A stretch of DNA of 5,788 bases from an uncultured Oscillospiraceae bacterium (GCA_934567115.1 CAKTJA010000088.1:1-5788), one strand, 5' to 3'. Shown: positions 1-4,843, counted from the first letter of the stretch. A program made the numbers and translations. The notes: generated from the letters alone by a model not told the origin.

Positions 1-279
1 GGAGCAGCCCTCAAAGGCAAAGTCGGGGATCTCCGTCATGCCTTGCGGCAGCGTATAGGCGTGCAGCTCGCCCTTCATGTCCACAAGGACCATGTTTTCA
101 CCCGCCATGGCGGTCAGCCCGACGGACGGGAGGACAAGGCTCCGCGTCTTGCCGCTGCGCGTCGTCCCGATCACAAGGCTGTGCGTGTCGGACGGCGTAT
201 AGTAGGCGTGCCGTCCGTCCCGCGTCATGCCGACGACCAAGCCGCCGCGCGGCGTCTCATTCCCGTTTCTCCGCCGCAT
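1..279 (-). CDS. VirD4/TraG-type conjugative coupling ATPase, N-terminal part (runs out of window)
   Basis: Type IV coupling proteins are membrane-associated ATPases that bring the relaxase-DNA complex to the conjugation channel. The first 93 residues lie in the window. Residues 13-37 form the strand-rich lead-in (GGLVVGM, then YYTPSDTHSLVI), followed by a Walker A motif GTTRSGKT at residues 38-45 (plus coordinates 145-168) and the strand VLVDMKGEL at 64-72, the usual conserved (D)xKGEL of this family. I chose the ATG at 277-279 because GGAAAGGGGGAG lies 5 nt upstream; the ATG at 258-260 is in another frame and stops after 11 codons. The membrane segment normally at the N-terminus is encoded separately by the upstream gene, which overlaps by 23 bp. 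From residue 77 the sequence (LPQGMTEIPDFAFEGCS) does not resemble the family and looks like a BspA-type leucine-rich repeat. The C-terminus, with Walker B, is outside the window. Confidence 0.82.
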   Translation of the reverse strand, partial: MRRRNGNETPRGGLVVGMTRDGRHAYYTPSDTHSLVIGTTRSGKTRSLVLPSVGLTAMAGENMVLVDMKGELHAYTLPQGMTEIPDFAFEGCS

Positions 280-715
280 AGATGCTCCCCCTTTCCTCGC
301 GGTAGCGCTCGGCCAGATCGGCCGGCAGCCTCGCTGCCCCGGACGTCCGCGCCGTGCCGAACACCCGCCCGGCGTCCCTGCGGGGCATCCACCACGCCGT
401 GCCGTGCTGGCCCTGCCCCTCCGGTACGGGCACGGAAAATCCGGGCACGACCTCATACTCGTCCGAGCGGCAGTCCACATGCACACGTCCGAACAGCGCC
501 CACAGCGTCAAGAACAGGCCCACGCCGGCAAAGCCGAGAAACAGACGCAGCGCACGGGCCGTCCCCAGCACATGGCGCAGCAGCCGCGCGGGATGCGGCG
601 TGCACGCCGCGCTCCCCCCGGTGAGCAGGAGGTCGCCGTTTCCCGCCAGCTCCAGAGACAGAAAAAGCAGCAGCGCCAGATAGAGCGCTGCCGCCGCGTA
701 TCTTCTCCGCCTCAA
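257..715 (-). CDS. two-helix membrane protein, detached N-terminal domain of the VirD4 coupling protein
   Basis: This 152-residue protein has hydrophobic helices at about residues 6-24 and 56-77, a basic N-terminus (MRRRR) and a soluble C-terminal part. Residues 103-109 read QHGTAWW, matching the G-[ST]-A-R-W block that in VirD4/TraG proteins lies between the membrane domain and the ATPase core. I infer that it supplies the membrane anchor of the coupling protein, either as a separate subunit or as the front half of a frame-disrupted gene. It starts at TTG (713-715), which shares four bases (TTGA) with the ssb stop, so translational coupling is likely; GGAGGGG lies 6 nt upstream. Its last 23 bases overlap the ATPase start. 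Removing one G from the five-G run at 287-291 would fuse the two frames into one conventional VirD4. Confidence 0.8.
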   Translation of the reverse strand: MRRRRYAAAALYLALLLFLSLELAGNGDLLLTGGSAACTPHPARLLRHVLGTARALRLFLGFAGVGLFLTLWALFGRVHVDCRSDEYEVVPGFSVPVPEGQGQHGTAWWMPRRDAGRVFGTARTSGAARLPADLAERYREERGSIYAAEKRE

Positions 716-1041
716 GGCTCGGCCCCTCCGCGCTCCGCGCCATGCGAAAGGTACTCGACGCGATCCGCCGCCACATCCACGACGTCGCGCCGCCCGTCCT
801 CCGTCTCCACCGTGCGCTGCGACAGGTGCGCCTCCACCGCCACCAGCGCGCCTTTTTCAAGGTACCGGCAGGCGTTCTCCGCCGCCTTCTCCCACAGCGT
901 CACATTCAGAAAATCCGCCTGCCCGTCCGTGCGCGGCCTGTCCACCGCGATGCGCAGCGTCGCGACGAATTTCCCGCTCTTTTCCGTGCGCCGCAGCTCC
1001 GGCGCTTTCGTGAGCCTGCCTGTCAGGAACACTCTGTTCAT
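712..1041 (-). CDS. ssb: single-stranded DNA-binding protein (short, mobile-element type)
   Basis: A 109-residue OB-fold SSB, recognisable from the MNRVFLTGRLTKAPELR start, RIAVDR at residues 30-35, DFLNVTLWEKAAENACRYLEKG at about 43-64 (the family's D-F-x-N-x-x-W then A-E-x-x-x-x-Y-L-x-K-G block), and the V-x-V-E-A-x-L strand after it. It binds and protects single-stranded DNA, here probably the transferred strand during conjugation. It is shorter than housekeeping SSBs (roughly 150-180 residues) and ends GAERGGAEP, with no low-complexity linker and no acidic DDDIPF-like tip. It therefore probably cannot recruit the host repair and replication partners that bind that tip. The start at 1041 has GAGGAGG 8 nt upstream. 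It follows the 120-residue gene by 26 bp and shares bases with the next gene, so all three are probably co-transcribed. Confidence 0.93.
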   Translation of the reverse strand: MNRVFLTGRLTKAPELRRTEKSGKFVATLRIAVDRPRTDGQADFLNVTLWEKAAENACRYLEKGALVAVEAHLSQRTVETEDGRRDVVDVAADRVEYLSHGAERGGAEP

Positions 1042-1067
1042 ATTCGTTTCCTCCTCATGTTGCCTTT

Positions 1068-1430
1068 TCAGTCAAACAGCTCCGGTCCCGCCTCCTCCGG
1101 GAAGCACGGCCCTTCCGCCATCATTCGCTCCGCCTCCGCACGAAACGGATCGGCGGCATAGTCCTCCGGTGTTCCGGGGTTTTCCTCTCCATAGAGGTTG
1201 AAGACCTCGTCGTACACGGCCTTGCGCACAGCGCCTTCACCGGTCAGCGTTTCGAAGCGGAAGCCGGTCGTCGCACGGTATGGCAGCTCCTCGCGGATGC
1301 ATTCGATGTACTCTTTTGCATCCATAAAGGAATACGTTTCCCCGCTTGCGTAGGATACCCGTCCGACCGGTCCCGTCTCCATGTCCTCTGCCGGCGCTCT
1401 GACCTGCGGCCGGATTCTTTCATCTTTCAT
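1068..1430 (-). CDS. small acidic hypothetical protein of the mobile element
   Basis: A 120-residue protein starting MKDERIRPQVRAP. I do not recognise a family with confidence. It is soluble and acidic overall, with no signal peptide or membrane segment. The middle (GRVSYASGETYSFMDAKEY, then a helix with IECIREELPY) resembles the small accessory domains often found in clostridial mobile-element proteins, but this is only an impression. The start at 1430 is set by a textbook site, AAGGAGG 8 nt upstream (1439-1445). The frame stays open upstream to 1739, but that extension crosses a strong terminator and the antisense RNA region and should not be annotated as protein. It is the first gene of the run leading to ssb and virD4. 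A terminator ending about 30 bp before the start leaves its promoter unclear. Confidence 0.75.
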   Translation of the reverse strand: MKDERIRPQVRAPAEDMETGPVGRVSYASGETYSFMDAKEYIECIREELPYRATTGFRFETLTGEGAVRKAVYDEVFNLYGEENPGTPEDYAADPFRAEAERMMAEGPCFPEEAGPELFD

Positions 1431-1460
1431 ACACTGTTCCTCCTTCTGATTTTTGAATAT

Positions 1461-1495
1461 AAAAAAACGCCGCCCGATCGTTGATCGGACGACGT
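1461..1495 (-). terminator. intrinsic terminator in the leader of the small acidic gene-ssb-virD4 run
   Basis: A 13-bp stem (1483-1495 with 1467-1479) has a three-base loop and, on the minus strand, a seven-T tract (1461-1467). Its two G-U pairs on the minus strand would be mismatches on the plus strand, so the minus strand is the intended RNA. It sits 31 bp before the start codon at 1430, so it either closes upstream transcripts (including the antisense RNA) or acts as an attenuator. The plus-strand side has only TCTTTT. Confidence 0.8.
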
Positions 1496-1523
1496 TCTTT
1501 TCCTGCTTTTTCCGCGCTCCCTC

Positions 1524-1553
1524 TTTACAGCCGGGATGTGCGCGTGCTATGAT
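1524..1553 (+). promoter_or_regulatory. toxin mRNA promoter (sigma-A type)
   Basis: TTTACA (1524-1529) and TATGAT (1548-1553) are separated by 18 bp, with an extended -10 TGC just before TATGAT. The predicted start, about 1560, coincides with the first base of the 5' segment that can pair with the mRNA 3' end, an independent agreement. Confidence 0.6.
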
Positions 1554-1586
1554 GTGCTCGGCGCTGTTGTACACGGCGGTTAGCCG

Positions 1587-1605
1587 CTCCCTTCCGGGAA
1601 GGGGG
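1587..1605 (+). promoter_or_regulatory. hairpin covering the toxin ribosome binding site
   Basis: An 8-bp stem (1587-1594 with 1598-1605, one G-U pair) with a three-base loop pairs the whole purine-rich AAGGGGG ribosome binding site of the small peptide. Burying the Shine-Dalgarno sequence is a common way for type I toxin mRNAs to stay silent until they are processed or refolded. Confidence 0.6.
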
Positions 1606-1607
1606 TG

Positions 1608-1709
1608 ATGCTGATGGGAAACGGGCGCGGAGCACAGCTCCTTCGCTTTCTGGTATGCCTTGCCATAGCCCTTGCGGTTATGCTCTACATATCCCCAAAA
1701 GCGTGCTGA
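1608..1709 (+). CDS. small single-helix membrane peptide, putative type I toxin
   Basis: A 33-codon frame starting MLMGNGRGAQLLRF; the second ATG (1614), 8 nt after AAGGGGG, is the better spaced start and gives 31 residues. It has one hydrophobic helix at about residues 14-28, two arginines before it and the end SPKAC. This is the general look of type I toxin peptides, which insert into the cell's own membrane. It is the only gene on the plus strand here and has its own promoter, a covered ribosome binding site, a long 3' untranslated region and a terminator. Its stop codon lies inside the hairpin of the opposing antisense RNA. I do not recognise a named toxin family. It could also be a small non-toxic membrane peptide. 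The surrounding RNA layout is stronger evidence than the peptide itself. Confidence 0.6.
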   Translation: MLMGNGRGAQLLRFLVCLAIALAVMLYISPKAC

Positions 1710-1798
1710 CCGCTTGGCTCGCACCCAAACGGTCAGCATAGATTGATTCTGTTCTGATTCTGTGAGGGCTGACTGCCGTACAACAGCGCCCTTCCTAT
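1697..1798 (-). ncRNA. antisense RNA, putative type I antitoxin (copy 1)
   Basis: From the promoter at 1805-1832, a minus-strand RNA should start near 1798 and end at a 13-bp hairpin (1725-1737 with 1705-1717, seven-base loop) followed by ACGCTTTT, about 100 nt in all. It is complementary to the toxin mRNA 3' region and to its last codons including the stop, the tail-to-tail layout known from TxpA/RatA and BsrG/SR4. Its 5' part also has the same sequence as the toxin mRNA 5' end, so it would compete with that end for pairing to the 3' region. The stem is fully paired only on the minus strand (one G-U pair there is a C-A mismatch on the plus strand). Confidence 0.6.
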
Positions 1799-1804
1799 TT
1801 TCAG

Positions 1805-1832
1805 ATTATACTCCCGCCTGACGAAAAGTCAA
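1805..1832 (-). promoter_or_regulatory. antisense RNA promoter, copy 1
   Basis: Read on the minus strand, TTGACT (1827-1832) and a perfect TATAAT (1805-1810) are 16 bp apart. The boxes lie within and beside the arms of the plus-strand terminator hairpin, so one short sequence ends the toxin mRNA and starts the antisense RNA. Confidence 0.75.
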
Positions 1833-1843
1833 GCGGGAGTTTT
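1810..1843 (+). terminator. toxin mRNA terminator
   Basis: Stem of 8 bp (1810-1817 with 1833-1840), one C-A mismatch and 4 more pairs (1819-1822 with 1828-1831), loop GAAAA, then TTTT. It lies about 100 bp after the toxin stop, giving a predicted mRNA of about 280 nt. Confidence 0.8.
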
Positions 1844-1859
1844 CCGTTTACGCGCCTTT

Positions 1860-1954
1860 AAAAAGCGTGTTAGCCGCTCGGCTGGACCCCGAACGGCTAA
1901 CGAAAGATTAGCATGATGTGAGGGTTAACTGCCATACAACAGCGCCCTTTCTAT
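1860..1954 (-). ncRNA. second antisense-type RNA without a toxin gene (copy 2)
   Basis: A second unit with the same promoter, 5' region and terminal hairpin as copy 1. The predicted RNA starts near 1954 and ends after a 13-bp hairpin (1889-1901 with 1869-1881, seven-base loop) and a five-T tract at 1860-1864. Upstream on the toxin strand only the final codons survive (AAA GCG TGT TAG, matching the toxin's AAA GCG TGC TGA); the rest of the toxin frame is absent. The hairpin differs from copy 1 by four paired substitutions that all keep pairing, so it is under selection as RNA. Its 5' region could pair with the copy 1 toxin mRNA 3' region with one mismatch and some G-U pairs. Confidence 0.55.
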
Positions 1955-1999
1955 TTTCAGATTATACTCCCGCCTGACGAAAAGTCAAGCGGGAGTTTT
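1917..1999 (+). repeat. 83-bp direct repeat, copy 2
   Basis: This is the partner of the copy at 1761-1843. It lies between the orphan RNA hairpin and the end of the 580-residue secreted protein gene, whose stop is at 2007. Confidence 0.95.
1961..1988 (-). promoter_or_regulatory. antisense RNA promoter, copy 2
   Basis: TTGACT (1983-1988) and TATAAT (1961-1966) on the minus strand with a 16-bp spacer, identical to copy 1. It begins 18 bp beyond the stop of the secreted protein gene. Confidence 0.72.
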
Positions 2000-2000
2000 T
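1966..2000 (+). terminator. plus-strand terminator, copy 2
   Basis: The same hairpin as the copy at 1810-1843, followed by five T residues. With no toxin frame upstream, its main role would now be to stop any plus-strand RNA before it runs antisense into the secreted protein gene. Confidence 0.7.
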
Positions 2001-2006
2001 CCGCGC

Positions 2007-3749
2007 TCACGACACGTTATGAATATACCAGTCGTCCAGACAGCTGCTGAAAATGTGAAGCTGCTCCTTCCGCGTCGCGTACAGGTGCCCGCCCGGCGTC
2101 CACGCGTCGAACGCGCACAGCACCACCGGATAATCCGTGTTGTCAGGATACCACAGCGGTGTAAAATGCACGCGGCTGCTGTAGTACGAAAACGGGTTCT
2201 TCTTGAAGCGCCACATAAGATTGTTCGTGCTCTCCAGAAAACGATTATAGGTCCCGTAGCCAAACTCCGGGAAGGTCGCCACCGCGTACTGGATCGGCGT
2301 GACGTCGTAGGGATCCACGCCGTCGCCCGCCGTCACGGACACCTGAAGCTTCGCCTGCACGCCGTAGCCGGACGGCATGACCGTCCCGAACTGCCGGCTC
2401 TCATAGGCCGTCTGGCAGCGGCTGTCCGGCGTCAGCTCGAAGCGCGCGGTCAGCGACGCGCTGTAGCCCACATAATACCAGTGCCAGTAGCCGTGCTTCC
2501 TGCAGGTCACGCCATCACACCACCAATAGCCGTCGTCGTAGCTGCCGTGCCGTCCGCTGTAGCCTTTCCACTCGGCGAACCACTCGCCCCACTCCGCGCT
2601 GGTATTGCTGCCGTAGTCCGGAGCCTCCGCGAGTGTGAAGCCGCTGCCGCTGTCATAATACGTCGGATCGGGCGGGACCTTCTCCTCCAGCTCATACACC
2701 TTCACATGCAGCGTCACGCCGTCGCCCGCGCCCGTCGCGGTCATCGTCAGCTCCTGCGGCGTGGAGGGCGTGCGCCAGCGCACCCACACGAGCTGCGTAC
2801 GATTTTCCGGACAGATGAAATCCTTATGACAGATCTCCGTGCCGAGGTCCAGCGTCACGACCGCCTCGTCGTCCGGAGTGATAGCCGCCTCGCCCGAGTT
2901 GTGGATGGGGAAGGTGATGATGACGTCCGTGTTCGTGCGGAACTCATAATCGTACTCGCTCGGCTCCGGGGGCGGCGGCTCGACGAAGGTGATGACCCCC
3001 ATGCCGAGGTAGTCGATGATCTCCGCCTCCGTGCGCTTCCCGCTCTCCGGGATGGAGGAGGGCTTCTGCGGCAGATTCAGCTCCGTGTCGTCCCGCTCGA
3101 GAAACATCGCAAGCGGCAGATTCTGGTGCGTCAGCCGACCCATGTAGTACTTCAGGCCGTGCCCGCCCGCATCCACGCCGGCCTGCACGCTGTAGTACGC
3201 GGCCTCCGTCGCGGTCGCCGCGATCTTGATCCCCTTGAACCAGAAATACGCCATCGGCTCGAGCAGCAGCTTGTAATCGCCCCCGACCAGCTCGTCAAAC
3301 GTCAGACCCGCCTGCGCCGCGATGACGTTCAGCACCACTCTGTCTGTGAAGTAGCGCTTGATCGCCGGGATGTTGTTGCGCCCGGAGGTCGGGACGATGG
3401 TCGGCATGCGTGTGTCCGGAATTGTATAGTCATAGCTTGCCATGAAGGATTTCAGTTCTGCGCCGCTCCTGTAGTCCAGCTTGCTTTTTTTGCCAAAATG
3501 AAATTCCACACCGCTTTCATCATAGTTGCTCCAATCAAAGGTGGCGACGCGCGCGCCGTTTTGCAGACTGACGACGGAGATGCGCACGCCGTCCTCCCCC
3601 TTCCACTGGTTCTGGCTGCCCAGCGCGCCGCCGGTATTGCCGCCTCCGCCGTCTATGTTGCCGTCTCCTTCCGCAGATGCCGGCAGACAGAGCGGCAGTG
3701 CGAGGACGAGAGCGAGAAAAAATGTAAGGATCCGCTTTCGCTTCTTCAT
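2007..3749 (-). CDS. large secreted protein of the conjugative element, function unknown
   Basis: A 580-residue exported protein. It has a clear signal peptide: KKRKR, a hydrophobic core at about residues 8-22, then ASA at 24-26 as the cleavage site. A Gly/Asn-rich linker follows (about 27-45), then a long region without membrane segments, with a proline hinge (PPPPEP) near residue 258. Residues 387-426 are unusually aromatic, with seven tryptophans, many tyrosines and a C-x4-C pair (411 and 416). There is no LPxTG motif or C-terminal anchor, so it is probably released or held by partners. I do not recognise its family. Its place behind a DUF6550-like anchored protein in a conjugation region suggests a surface or channel-associated role, which is inference. 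AAAGGAG lies 5 nt before the ATG at 3749. A terminator hairpin lies just upstream. Confidence 0.85.
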   Translation of the reverse strand: MKKRKRILTFFLALVLALPLCLPASAEGDGNIDGGGGNTGGALGSQNQWKGEDGVRISVVSLQNGARVATFDWSNYDESGVEFHFGKKSKLDYRSGAELKSFMASYDYTIPDTRMPTIVPTSGRNNIPAIKRYFTDRVVLNVIAAQAGLTFDELVGGDYKLLLEPMAYFWFKGIKIAATATEAAYYSVQAGVDAGGHGLKYYMGRLTHQNLPLAMFLERDDTELNLPQKPSSIPESGKRTEAEIIDYLGMGVITFVEPPPPEPSEYDYEFRTNTDVIITFPIHNSGEAAITPDDEAVVTLDLGTEICHKDFICPENRTQLVWVRWRTPSTPQELTMTATGAGDGVTLHVKVYELEEKVPPDPTYYDSGSGFTLAEAPDYGSNTSAEWGEWFAEWKGYSGRHGSYDDGYWWCDGVTCRKHGYWHWYYVGYSASLTARFELTPDSRCQTAYESRQFGTVMPSGYGVQAKLQVSVTAGDGVDPYDVTPIQYAVATFPEFGYGTYNRFLESTNNLMWRFKKNPFSYYSSRVHFTPLWYPDNTDYPVVLCAFDAWTPGGHLYATRKEQLHIFSSCLDDWYIHNVS

Positions 3750-3780
3750 TGGGTCTCCTTTCCTGTTTCAGGACAGAATG

Positions 3781-3820
3781 AAAAGGCCTGCCGCTTACGG
3801 AAAACAGCGGCAAGCCTTTT
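3781..3820 (-). terminator. hairpin terminator between the DUF6550-like gene and the secreted protein gene
   Basis: A 15-bp stem (3806-3820 with 3781-3795) with a ten-base loop; the 3' arm ends in TTTT on the minus strand. The single imperfect pair is G-U on the minus strand but C-A on the plus strand, so it is built to fold in minus-strand RNA. It lies 64 bp beyond one stop and 31 bp before the next start, so it ends the first gene or attenuates the second. Confidence 0.75.
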
Positions 3821-3884
3821 CAGACTGCTTAAACAGATTTCATGCTATGATTTAACTCTTTTGGGGTTATCTGAGCAATGCCCC

Positions 3885-4778
3885 TCAGCCGAAGCTTCCG
3901 TAGTACTCTCCGGAAAGTTCGCCGATATGAACACTCTCACTTTTTCCGCCGGTTGGCTCCTGCCAACCGAAGCCGGGGACGTAGACCTCCTCCTTGCCCG
4001 TATCGGGATTGGTGCGCCGCTCGCCCCATTCAGGCGAAGAGCTGCCGCCCGAGGAACCACTGTTCCCGCCATTGCTTCCGGAACCGCCGTTCCCGTTGTT
4101 CCCGGAACCACCATTCCCTGAGGAACCAGAGCCGCCGTTGCCGGTGTTACCGCCTCCGCCGTCTCCGGAGGAACCACCGGAACCGCTATTGCCATTCCCG
4201 GAATCGCCACTCCCGGGACCGCCGTTCCCACCATTGCCGGTGTCGTCGGAACCGTTATCCCCGTTGTTCCCGGAGCCGCCGCTGCCGTCGCTCTTGGACG
4301 GATCGCCGCCATTATTGCCGCTGCCGCCGGTCGGCTCCATCGGGTGGTCGCCGCGATACACGCCGTCCTCGTCAAGCTCCAGCTCTCCGCCGCCGCTGCC
4401 CATGTTGGCGGTGCTGCCGCGATCCGGCTCCTCGTCGTACTTGTCGAGCTTCGACACATCCACGGCGCCCCAGTCGCGATGGATCCACTTCTCGCCGTTC
4501 TCATCCGTGGTGACGGTCACATTGCTCTTTCTGCCGGTCACGTCCGCGCTGCCGCCGTCGAGGGAGATCTCTCCGGCGGCGATCTCCTCGATCTGATAGT
4601 CGTATTCGGGGGCCTGCGCGTCCTGCTGAGCCTGAAGCTCCTCACGCTGCGCGCGCAGCTCCGCCGCGGCCTCCGCATTTTTCGCGGGGATGTAGACCCG
4701 GTTCGCGTAGTAGATGCCGCCGCCGGTTGCCAGCGCGGCAGCCAGCAGAATGGCGAGCGCGGTCTTATTGTTCTTCAT
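3885..4778 (-). CDS. DUF6550-like membrane-anchored protein with a Gly/Ser/Asn linker
   Basis: A 297-residue protein. MKNNKTALAILLAAALA is a basic start plus one hydrophobic helix (about residues 5-22) with no obvious cleavage site, so it should stay anchored with the rest outside. Residues 35-57 form a charged, probably helical stretch; a compact region follows (about 70-115). Residues 150-248 are almost only Gly, Ser, Asn and Asp. The C-terminus has NPDTGKEEVYVPGFGW, which matches from memory the V-Y-V-P-G-F-G-W block of DUF6550 proteins found in clostridial mobile elements; their function is unknown. I chose the ATG at 4778 because AAAGGAG directly abuts the upstream ATG (4787) and is 9 nt from this one. 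A promoter at 4815-4843 serves it. Confidence 0.8.
   Translation of the reverse strand: MKNNKTALAILLAAALATGGGIYYANRVYIPAKNAEAAAELRAQREELQAQQDAQAPEYDYQIEEIAAGEISLDGGSADVTGRKSNVTVTTDENGEKWIHRDWGAVDVSKLDKYDEEPDRGSTANMGSGGGELELDEDGVYRGDHPMEPTGGSGNNGGDPSKSDGSGGSGNNGDNGSDDTGNGGNGGPGSGDSGNGNSGSGGSSGDGGGGNTGNGGSGSSGNGGSGNNGNGGSGSNGGNSGSSGGSSSPEWGERRTNPDTGKEEVYVPGFGWQEPTGGKSESVHIGELSGEYYGSFG
4035..4331 (-). repeat. low-complexity GGSGNNG-type coding repeat
   Basis: About 99 codons of the DUF6550-like gene are imperfect short units such as GNGGSGSN and GSGNNG. Such DNA changes length easily by slippage, so linker length should vary between strains. The encoded segment would be a long flexible spacer that pushes the C-terminal motif away from the membrane. 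Confidence 0.9.
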
Positions 4779-4814
4779 CAATGCCATCTCCTTTAAATGA
4801 ATTCTTTTTGTTTT

Positions 4815-4843
4815 ATTTTACCACGATTTCAAGTAAAAAGCAA
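4815..4843 (-). promoter_or_regulatory. promoter of the DUF6550-like gene
   Basis: Read on the minus strand, TTGCTT (4838-4843) and TAAAAT (4815-4820) are 17 bp apart, with TGG before the -10 box as an extended element. The surrounding sequence is clearly more AT-rich than the flanking genes. The predicted start is near 4808, giving a 5' leader of about 30 nt. Confidence 0.6.

Larger units (their letters stand above)
1761..1843 (+). repeat. 83-bp direct repeat, copy 1 (toxin 3' region / antisense promoter)
   Basis: This segment is repeated at 1917-1999 with four differences in 83 bases, all transitions. It holds the 3' pairing element, the antisense promoter and the plus-strand terminator. 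The 31-base terminator hairpin, which also contains both promoter boxes, is unchanged between copies. Confidence 0.95.

Noticed and set aside
225..260. ATGA overlap start at 258-260 for the VirD4 ATPase
   Set aside because: That frame stops after 11 codons. The Walker A frame is a different one and is served by the ATG at 277-279 with its own ribosome binding site.
227..1201. A 324-codon plus-strand frame over ssb and the membrane protein gene
   Set aside because: It is antisense to a clear SSB gene, its product is dominated by Arg, Pro and Ser, and it has no ribosome binding site.
1697..2000. CRISPR-like or attachment-site repeat
   Set aside because: There are only two copies, of 83 bp, with promoter, terminator and hairpin content. 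There are no regular spacers, and the divergence is compensatory, which fits RNA genes.
2019..4121. A 700-codon open frame on the plus strand opposite the secreted protein and DUF6550-like genes
   Set aside because: It is the antisense shadow of two GC-rich genes that have a signal peptide, ribosome binding sites and sensible protein composition. The plus-strand product is rich in Arg/His/Ala, has no good ribosome binding site and runs across a terminator hairpin.
4779..4787. Upstream ATG giving the DUF6550-like protein three extra residues (MAL)
   Set aside because: The AAAGGAG site directly touches this ATG, leaving no spacing. The ATG at 4778 has the normal 9-nt distance.
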